Source: Mycoemilia scoparia
Taxonomy: Eukaryota > Kickxellomycota > Kickxellomycetes > Kickxellales > Kickxellaceae
DNA: 64,000 bases
Reading direction: 5' to 3'
NCBI GenBank assembly: GCA_027575805.1
Contig: JANBPU010000055.1
Span: 1 to 64,000 of the forward strand
Part shown: positions 44,244 to 55,714 of the stretch, piece by piece
Layout of the letters: every line of letters begins with the position of its first letter
Position numbering within the stretch: the stretch's first letter is position 1
The notes under the pieces: generated by a model
Database searches by the model: none
Told to the model about the DNA's origin: nothing
The model's input: only the letters and a program-made list of their open reading frames with translations
Translations under genes and position numbers: made by a program

Positions 44244-45226
44244 TTATAAACTCCATGGTTTCAAGATCACTGCCGTGGCAGTCTTTGCATAAGCCCATAA
44301 AAGGGTCGGATCAGAGACCATATATGCTAGTGCAGCTGCCCGGGCAGTAGCAGCATTTAAACACAAATAGGCTGAAACACAAATATATTGCCACTACAGT
44401 AAATGCTAGCTGTTTAGCAATAGCAGTAGCCATATGGATCATAATTTTTGAAGGTGAATATTTATAGGGGCAATCACAGCCAAATGAGTGATCACAGTCT
44501 ATAGCCCTTCAAAAATAACTACCCATATAGCAGTGTTTGCAAGGAGGGATGAAGGATGAAGGTACTTACACTGCGGGCAAAATATATTAACAAACATGTA
44601 TGGATAAAAGACTCATACTCGTCTCTCAGGTAGAGCAGGATACTGGGCCAGCCAAATATGCACTGCTTAACATCCAGCCCCCCGACCTTTTTTCTGATGC
44701 TAGCGAGTATTTGCCAACACAATGGCGTCTTTCTAATAAGCCATGCCAAAAGCGAGATACAATGCTTATGTGTTGCACTATTTTGACTATCTTCACGGTT
44801 GCTGCTGCTGCTGCTACTACTACCACCACTCTGCGCCGCTTGGCTAGAACAGACAGTATCAGCAGAAGTAGTGGTAGGTGCTCTTGTTGGATTGTGGTTT
44901 TGCTTTCTAGTATTATTAAGCACTGCTGACCGTGATTTTCGTTTCATCGTTTGCCAATATCCATTCCTGCTTTGAAACATATAATAGTATATAAGAAATC
45001 CCAGGAATATCCATAACCGAACCAGCTTCCAATGATAAAGTCCATGAAAATACGGCCGACTTCCACTAGTGTTGACTGGTATATGTGCGGGCGGTGGGGG
45101 TGGCAGTGGTGATTGTTGGAGGTTTAATGGCCCACCCTTGCTGTTACTCGTTGCTGCTGCTGCTGCCTTTGTTGCCAACAGGCTGTCTTGTAAGGCCTGG
45201 TACAAGGGCCAGTCCAATTTGGTCAT
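44244..45226 (-). CDS. Orphan membrane protein (2 exons, MITE in its intron)
   Basis: Exon 1 is 45226-44570 and exon 2 is 44393-44244. They total 807 nt, or 268 residues. The intron (176 nt, GTAAGT...TAG, phase 0) is mostly a MITE. Without splicing the frame stops soon after the donor inside MITE-derived sequence. With splicing it continues WQYICVSAYLCLNAATARAA, a hydrophobic stretch, and ends ILKPWSL. The N-terminus is Ala/Pro-rich. A likely membrane helix is VRLWIFLGFLIYYYMF, and a second hydrophobic region spans LLIYFARSWQYICVSAYLCL across the junction. A Ser-rich linker lies between. No family is recognised. The exon 2 model rests on splice sites, phase and composition only. Confidence 0.6.
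44432..44528. mobile_element. Palindromic MITE-like element inside an intron, copy 9
   Basis: About 97 bp, short class. Ends are ATATGGATCATAATTTTTGA and CCTTCAAAAATAACTACCC then ATAT. The core is GGGGCAATCACAGCC then AAATGAGTGATCACAG. It lies within the intron 44394-44569, 38 nt from one splice site and 41 nt from the other. Confidence 0.85.
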
Positions 45227-47300
45227 TGGAAGGAATTGGAAAGAGAAAAAGATGGAATATTAAAATAGGACAAATAACAGGGCTAAAATAAAATATTCTA
45301 AAATATGTGGAAAAGAAGGAAAGAAGGAGGGGTGGTGGTGGTAGCGAATTTAGTGTTTGAATGCGATAGAAAGTCACACATAAATGTGTACAAACACATA
45401 CGCACACAAGTTCTCAATAAGCAAAATCCCAGAAATTATAAATTGTTCTCTTGGAATAATAAAAAGCAAGGGATGATTTATTGTATTAGCTGGGTCTGAT
45501 GAACTTGCTGTTTATAGCTACTCTGCTGCTGCTGCTGCTGCGGGGACAAATGTACAACTAAATGAAGTAGTGCACCTGACCCGGATTGACTTGGTTAGAT
45601 AATAAAGGATTTTGGCTTGCACGGGGTTGGCTGGGGCACCTAAGTGTCTTGATAAATAGCTTGTAACAATGATGAGATGCAGTAACCCAATGCGTTTATA
45701 ATGATTCTTGTATATTATGTGGGTTGGTTCTATTGGTTCAACCCTTCCTGCAAGTATTACTCAGGAATTTAAAATTGAAGTAGTAGTAGGAGGAGGAATG
45801 CGAATAAAATATGAAAAGGGTCGATGAAGAAACAAATAAATAAAGCAACAAACTTTGTCAGGAATAACCTAAAAATTTAGCTTAAGTGCTATTGAACTTG
45901 GGAGTGAGGGAATGTTTGGGCTATTGTTCCAAAAACCAATATCACAGTTGAACAGCCAAGCGTGAGTGTGAATAGTGCGTGAGATTGTAACTGTACAAAA
46001 ATAAATACCAAGTCTTGTAGATAGGGTAATGCTTCAAAAAATCCAGAACTGCCTGTGGCCAGTCAAGTCTAGACTTTTATTCCTTTTTAGAAAGAGATCG
46101 GGGAAATCAAAAAGGAAGCCCTCCTTAGCTTTCTAGATTCTTTTTATGCATTGGTTGTTTCTCAAAGAGTACCTATAAAAGCGGATTTAAAATATTACAT
46201 TCCTTGGATTAAAGGCAAAGATCTCCAAATGCTCCTTTGTCCTGGCAGCAACTGGGAAGCTCAACCAAAATATAATTATCCAGTAACAATATTTATCTTA
46301 ACTTAAATGTGAAATATAATTGTATTTTACTAGACAATCAGTTAAAATTACTATGTCCAGAAAGTGGCTCACAACCAAACTAACTCACGCTATTTGTTTG
46401 TTTTATAATACACCAGAAAAATCGTACAAAATACCTATATTCCCAACACACAATTAAAGGCTAGTCAGATGAATGAAAGTCAATAAATTCTTATGCCAAA
46501 GCGCAATTTTTATAAAATAGAATGTCAGAGATAAAAAGAAAGCTTTTCTACAAAGAAAAACAAATGTACCATCAAAGGCCTCTAGGTTGCCATATGCATC
46601 TCTCACACAAAAATGCAAGAAAGCGTAGCGAACAGAGCGGTCCCTTTAAAGAACAAATGCCCTCTTCAGTATTAGCATGGAAAACCATCATTCAAAAGGT
46701 ATGCAAAAAAAGTTTTTTGAAAGGAGGAGGGTTTTGAAAGATGAGACAGTACTTACAATAATATTATAATATCATGTCCAAATGGTTTCGCATGATATAC
46801 CAAAGAGATAAAGAAGTAGTAGTGTTATAACTATACTGTCCAGAGCAAGAAATTATACAAGAACAAACATGTTAGTTATATATTCTTTGCAAAAATATTG
46901 GAATTTGAAGAATATGCAATATTCGTTAAGACGAAGAAGGTTCAGATCAAAATGGGTAGTGCTTATATTATCGACACATTTAGTTTAAAATTCCGCCTGG
47001 GGCGGCAAAGCAATCATCATGGATACTTTTCTAGAGATGGAGTTATAAGAATAAAATGGTCCAACAACACTTACCAATACTAAAAATACATAAGGTTGAC
47101 AAGTATATGATAAGAAGAAGAAAAGAGAAGATGTTTATGTTGCAAAATATTTTGCTCTAGCCTTGTCATTTTATACTGGCCCTTGAAACAGACCAATGCT
47201 AGTGAAAAGTTTTTATTATGATTTGTCCTTCACTTAATCCAGAATGATGAGATTAGCAGTGATTAGAATCACTACTATAGATTACCCGTAATTTTCTACA
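45227..47300. other. Divergent intergenic region
   Basis: About 2.1 kb between the orphan membrane gene (-) and NCA2 (+). It has a CAG/CTG-type run near 45520-45541 and AT-rich sequence. Short frames (for example 46522-46737 and 46898-47083) have no recognisable features, and I do not call them genes. Confidence 0.5.
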
Positions 47301-47432
47301 ATGACGACGCTCAAACCTGATCTATTAACCAGTATACAATCACAATATTTTATGCGTTACGCATCCACATTGCCTTCAAACAACTTCTTTTTCTTTGACG
47401 GTTCATCACTTGGACTTTGGTTCTGTTTGTAA
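47301..47432 (+). other. Upstream ORF in the NCA2 leader
   Basis: An ATG at 47301 opens 43 codons ending in TAA at 47430, only 6 nt before the NCA2 ATG and in the same frame. It starts MTTLKPDLLTSIQ and ends GLWFCL. It may be a regulatory uORF limiting NCA2 translation. It may instead be the true N-terminus of NCA2, cut off by a stop mutation, readthrough or an assembly error. No GT-AG intron removes the stop while keeping the frame. Confidence 0.45.
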
Positions 47433-47438
47433 AAAGTC

Positions 47439-50087
47439 ATGGACTTCAAATCAGATCAGTATTATTATATCCTCGAGTCTCTGCTTCGGGATATTAGCCT
47501 GAAACACATCGACCTAGACCCAGCTACAACCCAGGCTTCCAGTACCAATGCTGATAACGAAGACACTGAGCAGCTGAAAACACCACTCTATAAAATCAAT
47601 GAGGCTAGATACGACGTCATCGGCCGACTAATAGACTCCAAAATTCTATTGACGAGCCCTGAAGACAATTCACTGCAAGTATTTACTGCCACGTCTACAA
47701 GGAAGTCACAACATTCGGTCATGTTGACAAGCGGAAGATACGATGACAGCGAGAACGATGGATCATATGCTGTTATTCAATCAAAACCAAGGCTTCCTGT
47801 GCCTTCTCTAAAAGACATCCAATCCAACCTTTTAATGCTCATAACGATGCACAAACCATCAAAAGCTACCACTAGCTCTGCAAGTAGCACATTAGATTCT
47901 TCTATAGATGCCCAGTTGACGACCATCATACTGGCTCAATCCATAGCCGCGTTAAGCGTTCACATATCAGATAAATTGATAGACGACTATTACCTTATAT
48001 CCACCACCATCCAATACTGGGAAAATCAAGATCAATCGTCTACTACGTTGTTTTGGTACTTCCTCCAGACTTTGCCTCGAAGGCTAGCAACATGTGGCCA
48101 CCAAATAGTCCTGAATGCCTGGGAAAAGTACTACAATAACATAGCATTAGACAGACAAGGTGATGGTGGTAATGATAGTGACAAAGATATTGATATTCTG
48201 TTAGCAAATAAAAGTGAAATCACACTTTTCCCCCAGGTTTTGAAGGACCTTCAAAAGAGTACAAAGGACACAATGTTGACTGCCTTTTCTAATAACGGTA
48301 ATAATGGAAGGTCGTCAAAAAAGCCGTTTGTTTATATCAACAAGCATGGAAACATTCTTAATCCGCTTCGGCTTGATAATATGAAATTGCTACAAAAAGT
48401 TCGATACGAAGTTCGAAAAAGTAAACGAGAATTGATGGAAATGCGTAATAAGGTAGTCTATAGAATTGGGCAGCTAACCTCAGCCACAGAACCAATAGGA
48501 TTAAATACTATTAAAGGTGGACAAGATATTAATAACGATCAAGATCCTTTATCTCTGCTATTAAACATCCAACAACAAATATTCAGTCAAAAGTCAGAAC
48601 TATCGGTCACAGCAGCAGCAACAACAACGACAGCAAGCAATAACAACAATGATAATAATAATGCTGAAGATATACAAACAACAATCAATAAACTTTCAAT
48701 TCTAATCGACCAAATCTCAACAACCAAACCCCACTTTCGTCTTCGTCACCACCACAACTACTATCAACTTGGACAACTAACAGATCTAGGACCCCACAAA
48801 ATTCCACCACTGACTACTAGACTGTGGCTCCCAATAACCGCCTGGATCCTTGCAAATCTTACTATATCCAAATTTTTCAAAAGCCTCGAAAGATCGATGG
48901 CGGAAATTTCTAGGGACATTTTCGAAACCACCAAAAACTATGTAATCAGGTATATTAGAGACCCATTAATTGAAGCCTATAAAATCATAAGATATGGACC
49001 TCAAGATAATTTAAAACTCGTACTAGATTCTTCATCCTCTGGAAATAATACAAGTGGTGGTGGTGGAGATGGAGAAAATTTGGCCTTGGAAAGTGATATT
49101 AAAGTATTGGAAAATATGGTATTAAATTTCGCTGCTAAATACAACCAAAAAACTCACGACTCTCTAGTTAATTCTGCTACCGGTGCTGCTGCTGCTGCTG
49201 GTGGTAGTAGTAGTAGTAGTAATAATAATAGTAGCGACTGGTCAAATGAAATACTAAACCGAGTAAGACGTGGTGACCTAACCGATATAATGCAACACTA
49301 CACTCAAGAAATCCAAAACCCTATTCGTAATGTCATATTTGGGGATCTAGTTGAAGCCATGCTGATACAAATTCAAAAAGTCAAAGTCGATGCCGGGTTA
49401 GCATTAAGTGCTATGGACAAATTGCTTAAAGCCAATGAGTTGAATTTCTTGGTTTTGGCCATTTTGCCTGCTATTGGGATTGGCTATTTTGCAATGAAAG
49501 GGGTTTATAAGGTTTGGAAGTGGTTGTTGGTTGATAGCTTCGATGTCAAGGTTGTTAAGCAAAAGAAATATGCGGTACGAGAGATTCAGTTTGGGGTCTG
49601 GGAAATTAGTACATTAATTTCAACTACCAAGATTAGCTCAAACAATAATGAAGGTGATGAGAGCACCTCCAACAAAGATCCAGTGTTTCGTGGTAATTTG
49701 TTGTGCTTGACAAAGAAATTGCGTCAAAATGTGTTTATTTTGGATCCACAAGATAATACCAATACCACCACCACCACCATCAATGGTTATAATAGTGCCA
49801 GTGGTATTCCGCTAAATGTTATTAACAGCAATTCAAGCGATTACACAGGCAGCAACTGTACTGGATTTGTGACTCTGGCTCCTTCGGTTATTTTCCAATT
49901 CATTAAATCGATGATATTTCCTTTATCCGGATCAAGAAAAAAGGAAATCAATATCGGGTATTGTCTTTTGAATGACATTAGGGAATTGGAAAGTCCGCAT
50001 ATTTCTGTTGACCAACAAAATGCCATTCTTCAGAGAATCAATAGTTATATGTCTCCATTGATGTTACTCTTTTCCAAATCTAAATAG
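47439..50087 (+). CDS. NCA2: NCA2, mitochondrial ATP synthase expression factor
   Basis: A single-exon frame of 882 residues. The C-terminal half matches the NCA2 family: LWLPITAWILANL (first membrane segment), ALESDIKVLENMVLNF, GDLTDIMQHYTQEIQNPIRN, AMLIQIQKVKVDAGLALSAM, then LNFLVLAILPAIGIGYFAMK (second membrane segment), and a C-terminal tail with INIGYCLLNDIREL. Yeast Nca2 acts with Nca3 to control expression of mitochondrial ATP6/ATP8. This copy is longer than yeast Nca2 (about 616 residues) because of Asn, Ala/Thr and Ser tracts and a longer N-terminus. The ATG at 47439 follows directly after an in-frame upstream ORF, so the true N-terminus is uncertain. Confidence 0.9.
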   Translation: MDFKSDQYYYILESLLRDISLKHIDLDPATTQASSTNADNEDTEQLKTPLYKINEARYDVIGRLIDSKILLTSPEDNSLQVFTATSTRKSQHSVMLTSGRYDDSENDGSYAVIQSKPRLPVPSLKDIQSNLLMLITMHKPSKATTSSASSTLDSSIDAQLTTIILAQSIAALSVHISDKLIDDYYLISTTIQYWENQDQSSTTLFWYFLQTLPRRLATCGHQIVLNAWEKYYNNIALDRQGDGGNDSDKDIDILLANKSEITLFPQVLKDLQKSTKDTMLTAFSNNGNNGRSSKKPFVYINKHGNILNPLRLDNMKLLQKVRYEVRKSKRELMEMRNKVVYRIGQLTSATEPIGLNTIKGGQDINNDQDPLSLLLNIQQQIFSQKSELSVTAAATTTTASNNNNDNNNAEDIQTTINKLSILIDQISTTKPHFRLRHHHNYYQLGQLTDLGPHKIPPLTTRLWLPITAWILANLTISKFFKSLERSMAEISRDIFETTKNYVIRYIRDPLIEAYKIIRYGPQDNLKLVLDSSSSGNNTSGGGGDGENLALESDIKVLENMVLNFAAKYNQKTHDSLVNSATGAAAAAGGSSSSSNNNSSDWSNEILNRVRRGDLTDIMQHYTQEIQNPIRNVIFGDLVEAMLIQIQKVKVDAGLALSAMDKLLKANELNFLVLAILPAIGIGYFAMKGVYKVWKWLLVDSFDVKVVKQKKYAVREIQFGVWEISTLISTTKISSNNNEGDESTSNKDPVFRGNLLCLTKKLRQNVFILDPQDNTNTTTTTINGYNSASGIPLNVINSNSSDYTGSNCTGFVTLAPSVIFQFIKSMIFPLSGSRKKEINIGYCLLNDIRELESPHISVDQQNAILQRINSYMSPLMLLFSKSK

Positions 50088-50311
50088 CTATCCCTTTTGT
50101 ATCAAAAATACTTCCAATTGAAGACTTTAATAGGTTGTTATTAGTAGTATTTATTGAAAAAGAAAAATCATTATACGCAGAGAGTAAAAACCGAATAAGG
50201 ATATTGTAGTAGTAGCTAGGGTGGTGATGGTGTAGTTAGTATGCAAATAGGTCTATCTATATTATAAATATATATATTGCTGCAGCAAAAAAAACACTGG
50301 CATCGTCATGA

Positions 50312-50696
50312 TTATGATTTGAAGATATGAGTTCCAGGAACCACACACAAAATAACCGTCGATAACGTACACATTATCAATCCCCAGGCATGCCATTTAA
50401 GCGTGCGCTTAAGTACCATCATTGAAGCAACGTTGTCATGAGATTTGCTGATCACAAATAACCATTCTTTCCAGCTGGGTCTTCTGTTTGCTGCTACAAT
50501 TGTTGGTGGCTGTGGTTGTTGTTGTTGTTGTAGAGGCTGGCTAACTCCTCCAGAAGAATATCTAGTATGGCTAATGTTATTACTAGCATCTACGATATTG
50601 ACAGAATTGTAATAACGAACTCCAGCCGTTCCTGATATTCTTCTATGGTGATGGTTATGATGGCTTCGGCTACTATGCTGTGACATTTGGTGTCTA

Positions 50697-50728
<32 letters not shown>

Positions 50729-53629
50729 TGGAGTAGTTCGGAGTTGGGTCGATGAAATAACTCCGGATAACAAACTACTATGACTCCTGTTTCTAATAAC
50801 ACCATTAGAAGCCAACGAAGATGTTATCCCCCCACCATAATGATGCTGCTGTGGAATTGGTTGATACTGCTGAGCCTGTTGCTGCTGCTGCTGCTGCTGC
50901 TGGTGATGATGATACCCCCCACTCTTTTCCGACAACTTCGCATTGGGATTGGGATTGATTATTTCCGGACAAAACAATAGCGATGGAAAGTATTGAGGAA
51001 ACTGATACCTCCTAAACACGGCCAATAAAATATCACACCCACTAAACCCAGTAACCATATTGTACCATCCAATAAGCTGTGGAATCAAGCACCATGCCCT
51101 CGTGGCCTTGGGCTTATGGTTCAGCAGAATTAACGACAATGGCAAGGCAAAAGCAAACACCAAGATAAAATACGCAACCATGACCCGGAATGTGCCATGA
51201 GGACGGGTGACGTTCCTGGTGGTTGCGTCTTTGAGGAATACCGGGTAATACATCGTGTCGAGCATTTGGTAGGCATGCGAGATGGCCGCGTTGAAGAGAG
51301 ACCCGTCTAGCTCGGCTTCTTCGGCCTGAAGTCGCTGGCTCATGTCGGTTAAGACGTAGTCGGGCCAGACCATTAGGTAGATTACATTGCTGCTGGTGTT
51401 GCTCAAGGCATTGTTGGGGCTATTGCTGGAGGTGGCAGGGTTAGTATTGCTACTACGGCTGTTGATGTTGGTGTTGTTGTTGTGACTGCTGCTGGTTCGG
51501 TGATTTGAACTTGTGTTGTAGCTGTTCCGGTTCGTGCTTGTTGAAATTGATAGCCCCATGTTTTGGGTTTGCGTCGATGGTGGCTGCCGCATGTAACTGG
51601 GAGGGTTGCTGAGACGAGATGGACGCAAGTATGGACTACCACTGCTGTTATCACGATGGTGATGATGGCGGTGATAATGATTGTTAACCGGAAGGAATTG
51701 GGAGTCGGTTGACATGGCTCTGGGCGATGAATCGGAGACGGGTTCAGCTCCTGACGATGATGTCAATGGGTCTGTGCTGCTGACTGTCCTCACCCGGCTG
51801 CTGGCATCTGCTCTACGAATATCTGAAGCATCACTGAATCGGTGCTGATAGTTATTGTTGGTGCCAGAATTTGTGGTAGAGCTGTTTGTGTTTAGAAGGT
51901 TGGTTGCCATGCTACCACCAGCACCCCCTCCAGAAAACTGATGGTCCAAAAAGTTTCTAAACCCTGGTGTAACTAGACGTGAACTATGTGGGCTTGGTGA
52001 AGCTACCGAGCCTTGGAATCTATTACTACTTGATAAAATGTTGGATGTGGCGGCTACAGCAGCCATTGATGAGGAATTGATACCGCTTGTTGTGGTAGTA
52101 GGTGCAGCTCCAGGACTGCTGGTGCTATTGATGTTATTCATGTTGTTATAGGTTCCTCGAACAGTTGGATCCAATGCAGCTCTAAAGTATCGAGAAATTA
52201 TCAAGTCCTTTGTTTCTTGGATTTGGGCTGCAAGATTAGCAATCTCGATACTGTCATAAGTGGTTCTGTCGTTAGTTATACCGCCGATAGAAGTAGATAC
52301 CTGATGGCTAGTAGTTCTTTGGCTGTTGCTGTTAAGTCGACTACTTCCACTAACCCCAGCGCCGCCCCCGCCTCCGGTTGTTGTGGTAGTAGTCCTTCGT
52401 GACGATGATCTATGCGAATGCCTTCTTCCAGAACGTCCTTGGCCATTCAAAGCTCTCAACGTCTTTTCGTGCTGGCTAATAACGGGCTGATGAATCGAAA
52501 TGTCTTCGGAGTTTTGTCGACTTCTCAACCCCGCAAGGATCTCAGCATAGTTTTGCTGTTGCTGTTGGTGACTACTCGAAGTGGTTGTACCCATTGATTC
52601 AGGCAAAGCTCCACTATCCATGCTTGTCGTGACTTGGCTGGATGGAGGTCCGCCGACGCCAGCTCCTCCACCGACCCCACCGGCCGCTGAGAGAGCCTCT
52701 GTCCGAGAAATGATAGACACATATTCTTTGCACATGGCCTTATGAGCTCGTGCTGCAAAATAAAACTCCAGCCAGCGACGAGCCTGGGGCTGTCTGACTG
52801 TGCAGTGTGTGATAAAGTCCTGGAGTGATAAGGGCGATTGGGTTTTTTGAGATAGAACTTGCCCCAATGTGGGAAGTCCGCCATGACTCAAATTGTGGTC
52901 TTCAATTTGTGACCAGTTTATTGAGCCGTATATATCGTTAGCATTATTATTGTTATTACTGGTGTTGTTATTGTTACTATTACTGTTATTGGATAGTATG
53001 GCATGTATCGATGTTGTGCCTTGGTCAAATCTATCATTTGGACTTCGACTTGAATCAAAAGATTGTGGAAGATACCTCCCATTCTCGGTATTGTCAATAG
53101 GCAAAGTGGTGGTCCGCTCAACATCTTCGTTTTCTGGAATTGATGGCAACGCCAGCAACTGTGATAAAGTCCGTGGGGGCCTCTTTCCAGATCCCTGTTG
53201 CTGCTGCTGGGAGGTCGATTGCTGTTGTTGCTGTTGCTGCTGACTCTGTTGGGACGAGCTCATTTCAGATATTTTGCGTGGGCTCAAAGGTGGGCTTGTG
53301 GTTGTGGCAGAGGAAGTCGTGTTGCTGGTACTGCTACGGCTCATGCGCGACCTATCAGATGAAAACATTGTATCATTTGAAGCAACAAACCGTCTTTGGG
53401 TGGATGACGACAACTTTGGCTCTGAGCCATCGAGACTGTCACTAATATGAATTCCACGGACATCTTTGCTGCTGTTGGTGGTATTTGGCGTCTTCGTGCT
53501 GAACAATGATAATGATGACAAAACTTCGGATTCGGCAAACTCACTGCTCTCTTTGTTTTTATTTTTGTTGATGTTGTTGGAATTGGTGCTATTCAAAGAG
53601 ACATTTCTGTTGTGTATTGATGGTGGCAT
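50312..53629 (-). CDS. RAX1: RAX1-like polarity protein (RGS-like region and C-terminal membrane helices)
   Basis: A single-exon frame of 1105 residues from an ATG. Residues 1-255 are poly-N/Q/S-rich. An RGS-like helical region begins near 265 (LSLQDFITHCTVRQPQARRW, LEFYFAARAHKAMCKEYVS). It is split by long disordered inserts before a second conserved helix block (SQRLQAEEAELDGSLFNAAI, AYQMLDTMYYPVFLKD) near 770-800. Membrane helices follow: HGTFRVMVAYFILVFAFALP, a region around WCLIPQLIGWYNMVTGFSGCDI, and a last helix at the C-terminus (WHAWGLIMCTLSTVILCVV). This order fits Rax1, which in yeast marks bud sites with Rax2 at the plasma membrane. A His-rich run (HHHHHHHHHHH) and Q runs sit in the loop before the last helix. 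It is tail-to-tail with NCA2 with about 220 bp between. Confidence 0.8.
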
Positions 53630-55714
53630 CGTCGATTATATATGAAATCTATGTATGTTGGTATCGACAATAAAAACAATAACAGAGTATGTTACCATAT
53701 TTGTAGTGTAGACAATTAAAACTTGGCGCAGCAATATCTTGGTAAATGCATATATGAGTTACACCAAGGCTTGGGTGGCTTGAAATAGTAAAACATTATC
53801 GGACATATATGCTTCACAGATTGGGAGTATAGATGCTGAGGAGGCAAACTGGATTAGGACATATGTCAACAACAACAACAGCAGCAGCAGCAGCAATAGT
53901 GCAGAAAGCCATAGTGGTAGAGACCTCTGGTAAGATCAGAGCCATCCGGATATTCTACTGCGTTTCTATTAGGACTACTACTGGCCATTTCTCCATACTC
54001 TGTTTGTACCTGGCAAAGGATGAAGAACAACAGCTCTGAAGATAGGTTTTTGGTGGAAAACTTACCTTTTAGCTTTCGAATAAAAGATGAATGAATACAG
54101 ACACTGATACTGGGCTAGGCTGATAATAAGAGTAGTGGGTGTGGGAGTAGCGATATTAAAGTTAAATATGAGACTTTTGGTAAAGGGATAATTAGCGGGG
54201 CATATAAAGGAAGGGTAACAGGTGTATATATTAAAAGTGTGTGACTCTGTATATCTTATAACAGAATATACGTATACATAGGCAGTGTTAATAGGAAACG
54301 GATAGGGGAGATATAGAGGAAATAATATTAAAGGGAAGAAACGACTATTAGGTGAAAAGAGAAAAGAAGATCTTCATCTATAACATTAAAGTGAAGATGG
54401 TCCAATACAATAAAGAAAATCGAACAATAAACTAGAACAGAAATAAATAAAATGGATGGTGGACAGGTGGCAGACTAAAAAGAAAAATAGCTAAAAAACA
54501 TTCCAGAAATATCCCGTCCCAAGCCAAAGATAATAAATATCCAACATAACTTTGGCTTTAGTCAGACAGGGTTTTATTGAGTGTGTGTTTGGCGTTTTCT
54601 TAATGGTTCAAAGCTACATTGACAGCAGTTGTATTGAATGCTGTGTCTATCTCATTCTAGTGGCGATGATCCTGAGATCCTTTCAATAGCTACTCTCATG
54701 TTGCATTGGCTGAGTGCCTGTGTTTCCACAAAACAGATCGCTGCCACTGTGTGCTGGTGCTGCGAGCTGTTACCAAAAAAATCTCTCGCTTCCAGCACAC
54801 AACATGGTTGCTTCCTATTCTGGTATCTCACGACAGCACATCGATTGTTTAGAATTTCTGGTTGAGGTAACGTTGAGTGTGCATGGCGTTGGTGGGGCTG
54901 AACACACATAAACATTTCCCTCCTAACTACTTGGATAGTGCCCTGCTGTTGCAGACACCAGCTTCAAACGCGTGCTTGCTGACACAAGAATCGATATTGT
55001 GTATTGCGTAAACTTTAATAGCAGCATATCGCCAGTTTATTGGAAACAAAATATCCTTTTGCGCAAGTTCTTAAGGGATCTAACTGACACAAACATACAG
55101 ACATGGATATGGAAGAAATACAAAGATAACAAAACTCTTTGTTGTATTCAATGTCAGTGGCAATATTAGTTGGAAATTACTACCAGTCACCTTTAATTTC
55201 AATTTGAAATATTTAGAAATGTATTCATTTGCTATTATTAATAACTTTTGAAAAATGCCATAAAACTGAAACTTCAGGGATAAATGCACATTTGGCTGTG
55301 TTTGTGCGCCTATAATCATTGGCCTTCAAAAGGTACCCTTCGAAAATCATTACCCATATGGCATAGCAATTATAATTTCACATATAATTAATGGAAGAAA
55401 GTATAGGCCGGGTTCGATTATATGTTGAAGTAATGCATTTCTTTGATCAGGTAAAGCATTAATCTTTTGATTGATATTTATTGTTTACTAAAATGTATGG
55501 TTACCAGCAACTAGAAATGAAATAAATAAATTATACAAATAAATTTATTACTAACAGACTTTGTATGAATATGTCATGATTCCTGTAAATTTTGGCACGC
55601 TTTACATACCTATTGGGGCACAATAGATTAAGAATAAATACAGAGACCAATTCTCAGCAACACAAAGTTCCTCCCTTCCCCGTTTTTTTTAGTTTGAATT
55701 AAGAGAAATAATAT
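53630..55714. other. Divergent intergenic region
   Basis: About 2.1 kb between RAX1 (-) and the second family A gene (+). It contains a CAA/CAG run near 53868-53896 and a diverged MITE (55235-55359). No gene is supported. Confidence 0.5.
55235..55359. mobile_element. Palindromic MITE-like element, copy 10 (diverged)
   Basis: About 125 bp. The left end has decayed (ATTAATAACTTTTGAAAAAT). The right end is ACCCTTCGAAAATCATTACC then CATAT. The core CACATTTGGCTGTGTTTGTG identifies the family. Confidence 0.65.

Noticed and set aside
52525..52884. 119-codon frame on the same strand as RAX1
   Set aside because: Alternative frame across the RGS-like region of RAX1. The RAX1 frame contains the conserved helices.
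55400..55420. Possible tRNA B box (GGGTTCGATTA)
   Set aside because: No matching A box, acceptor stem or T-stem pairing could be drawn around it.
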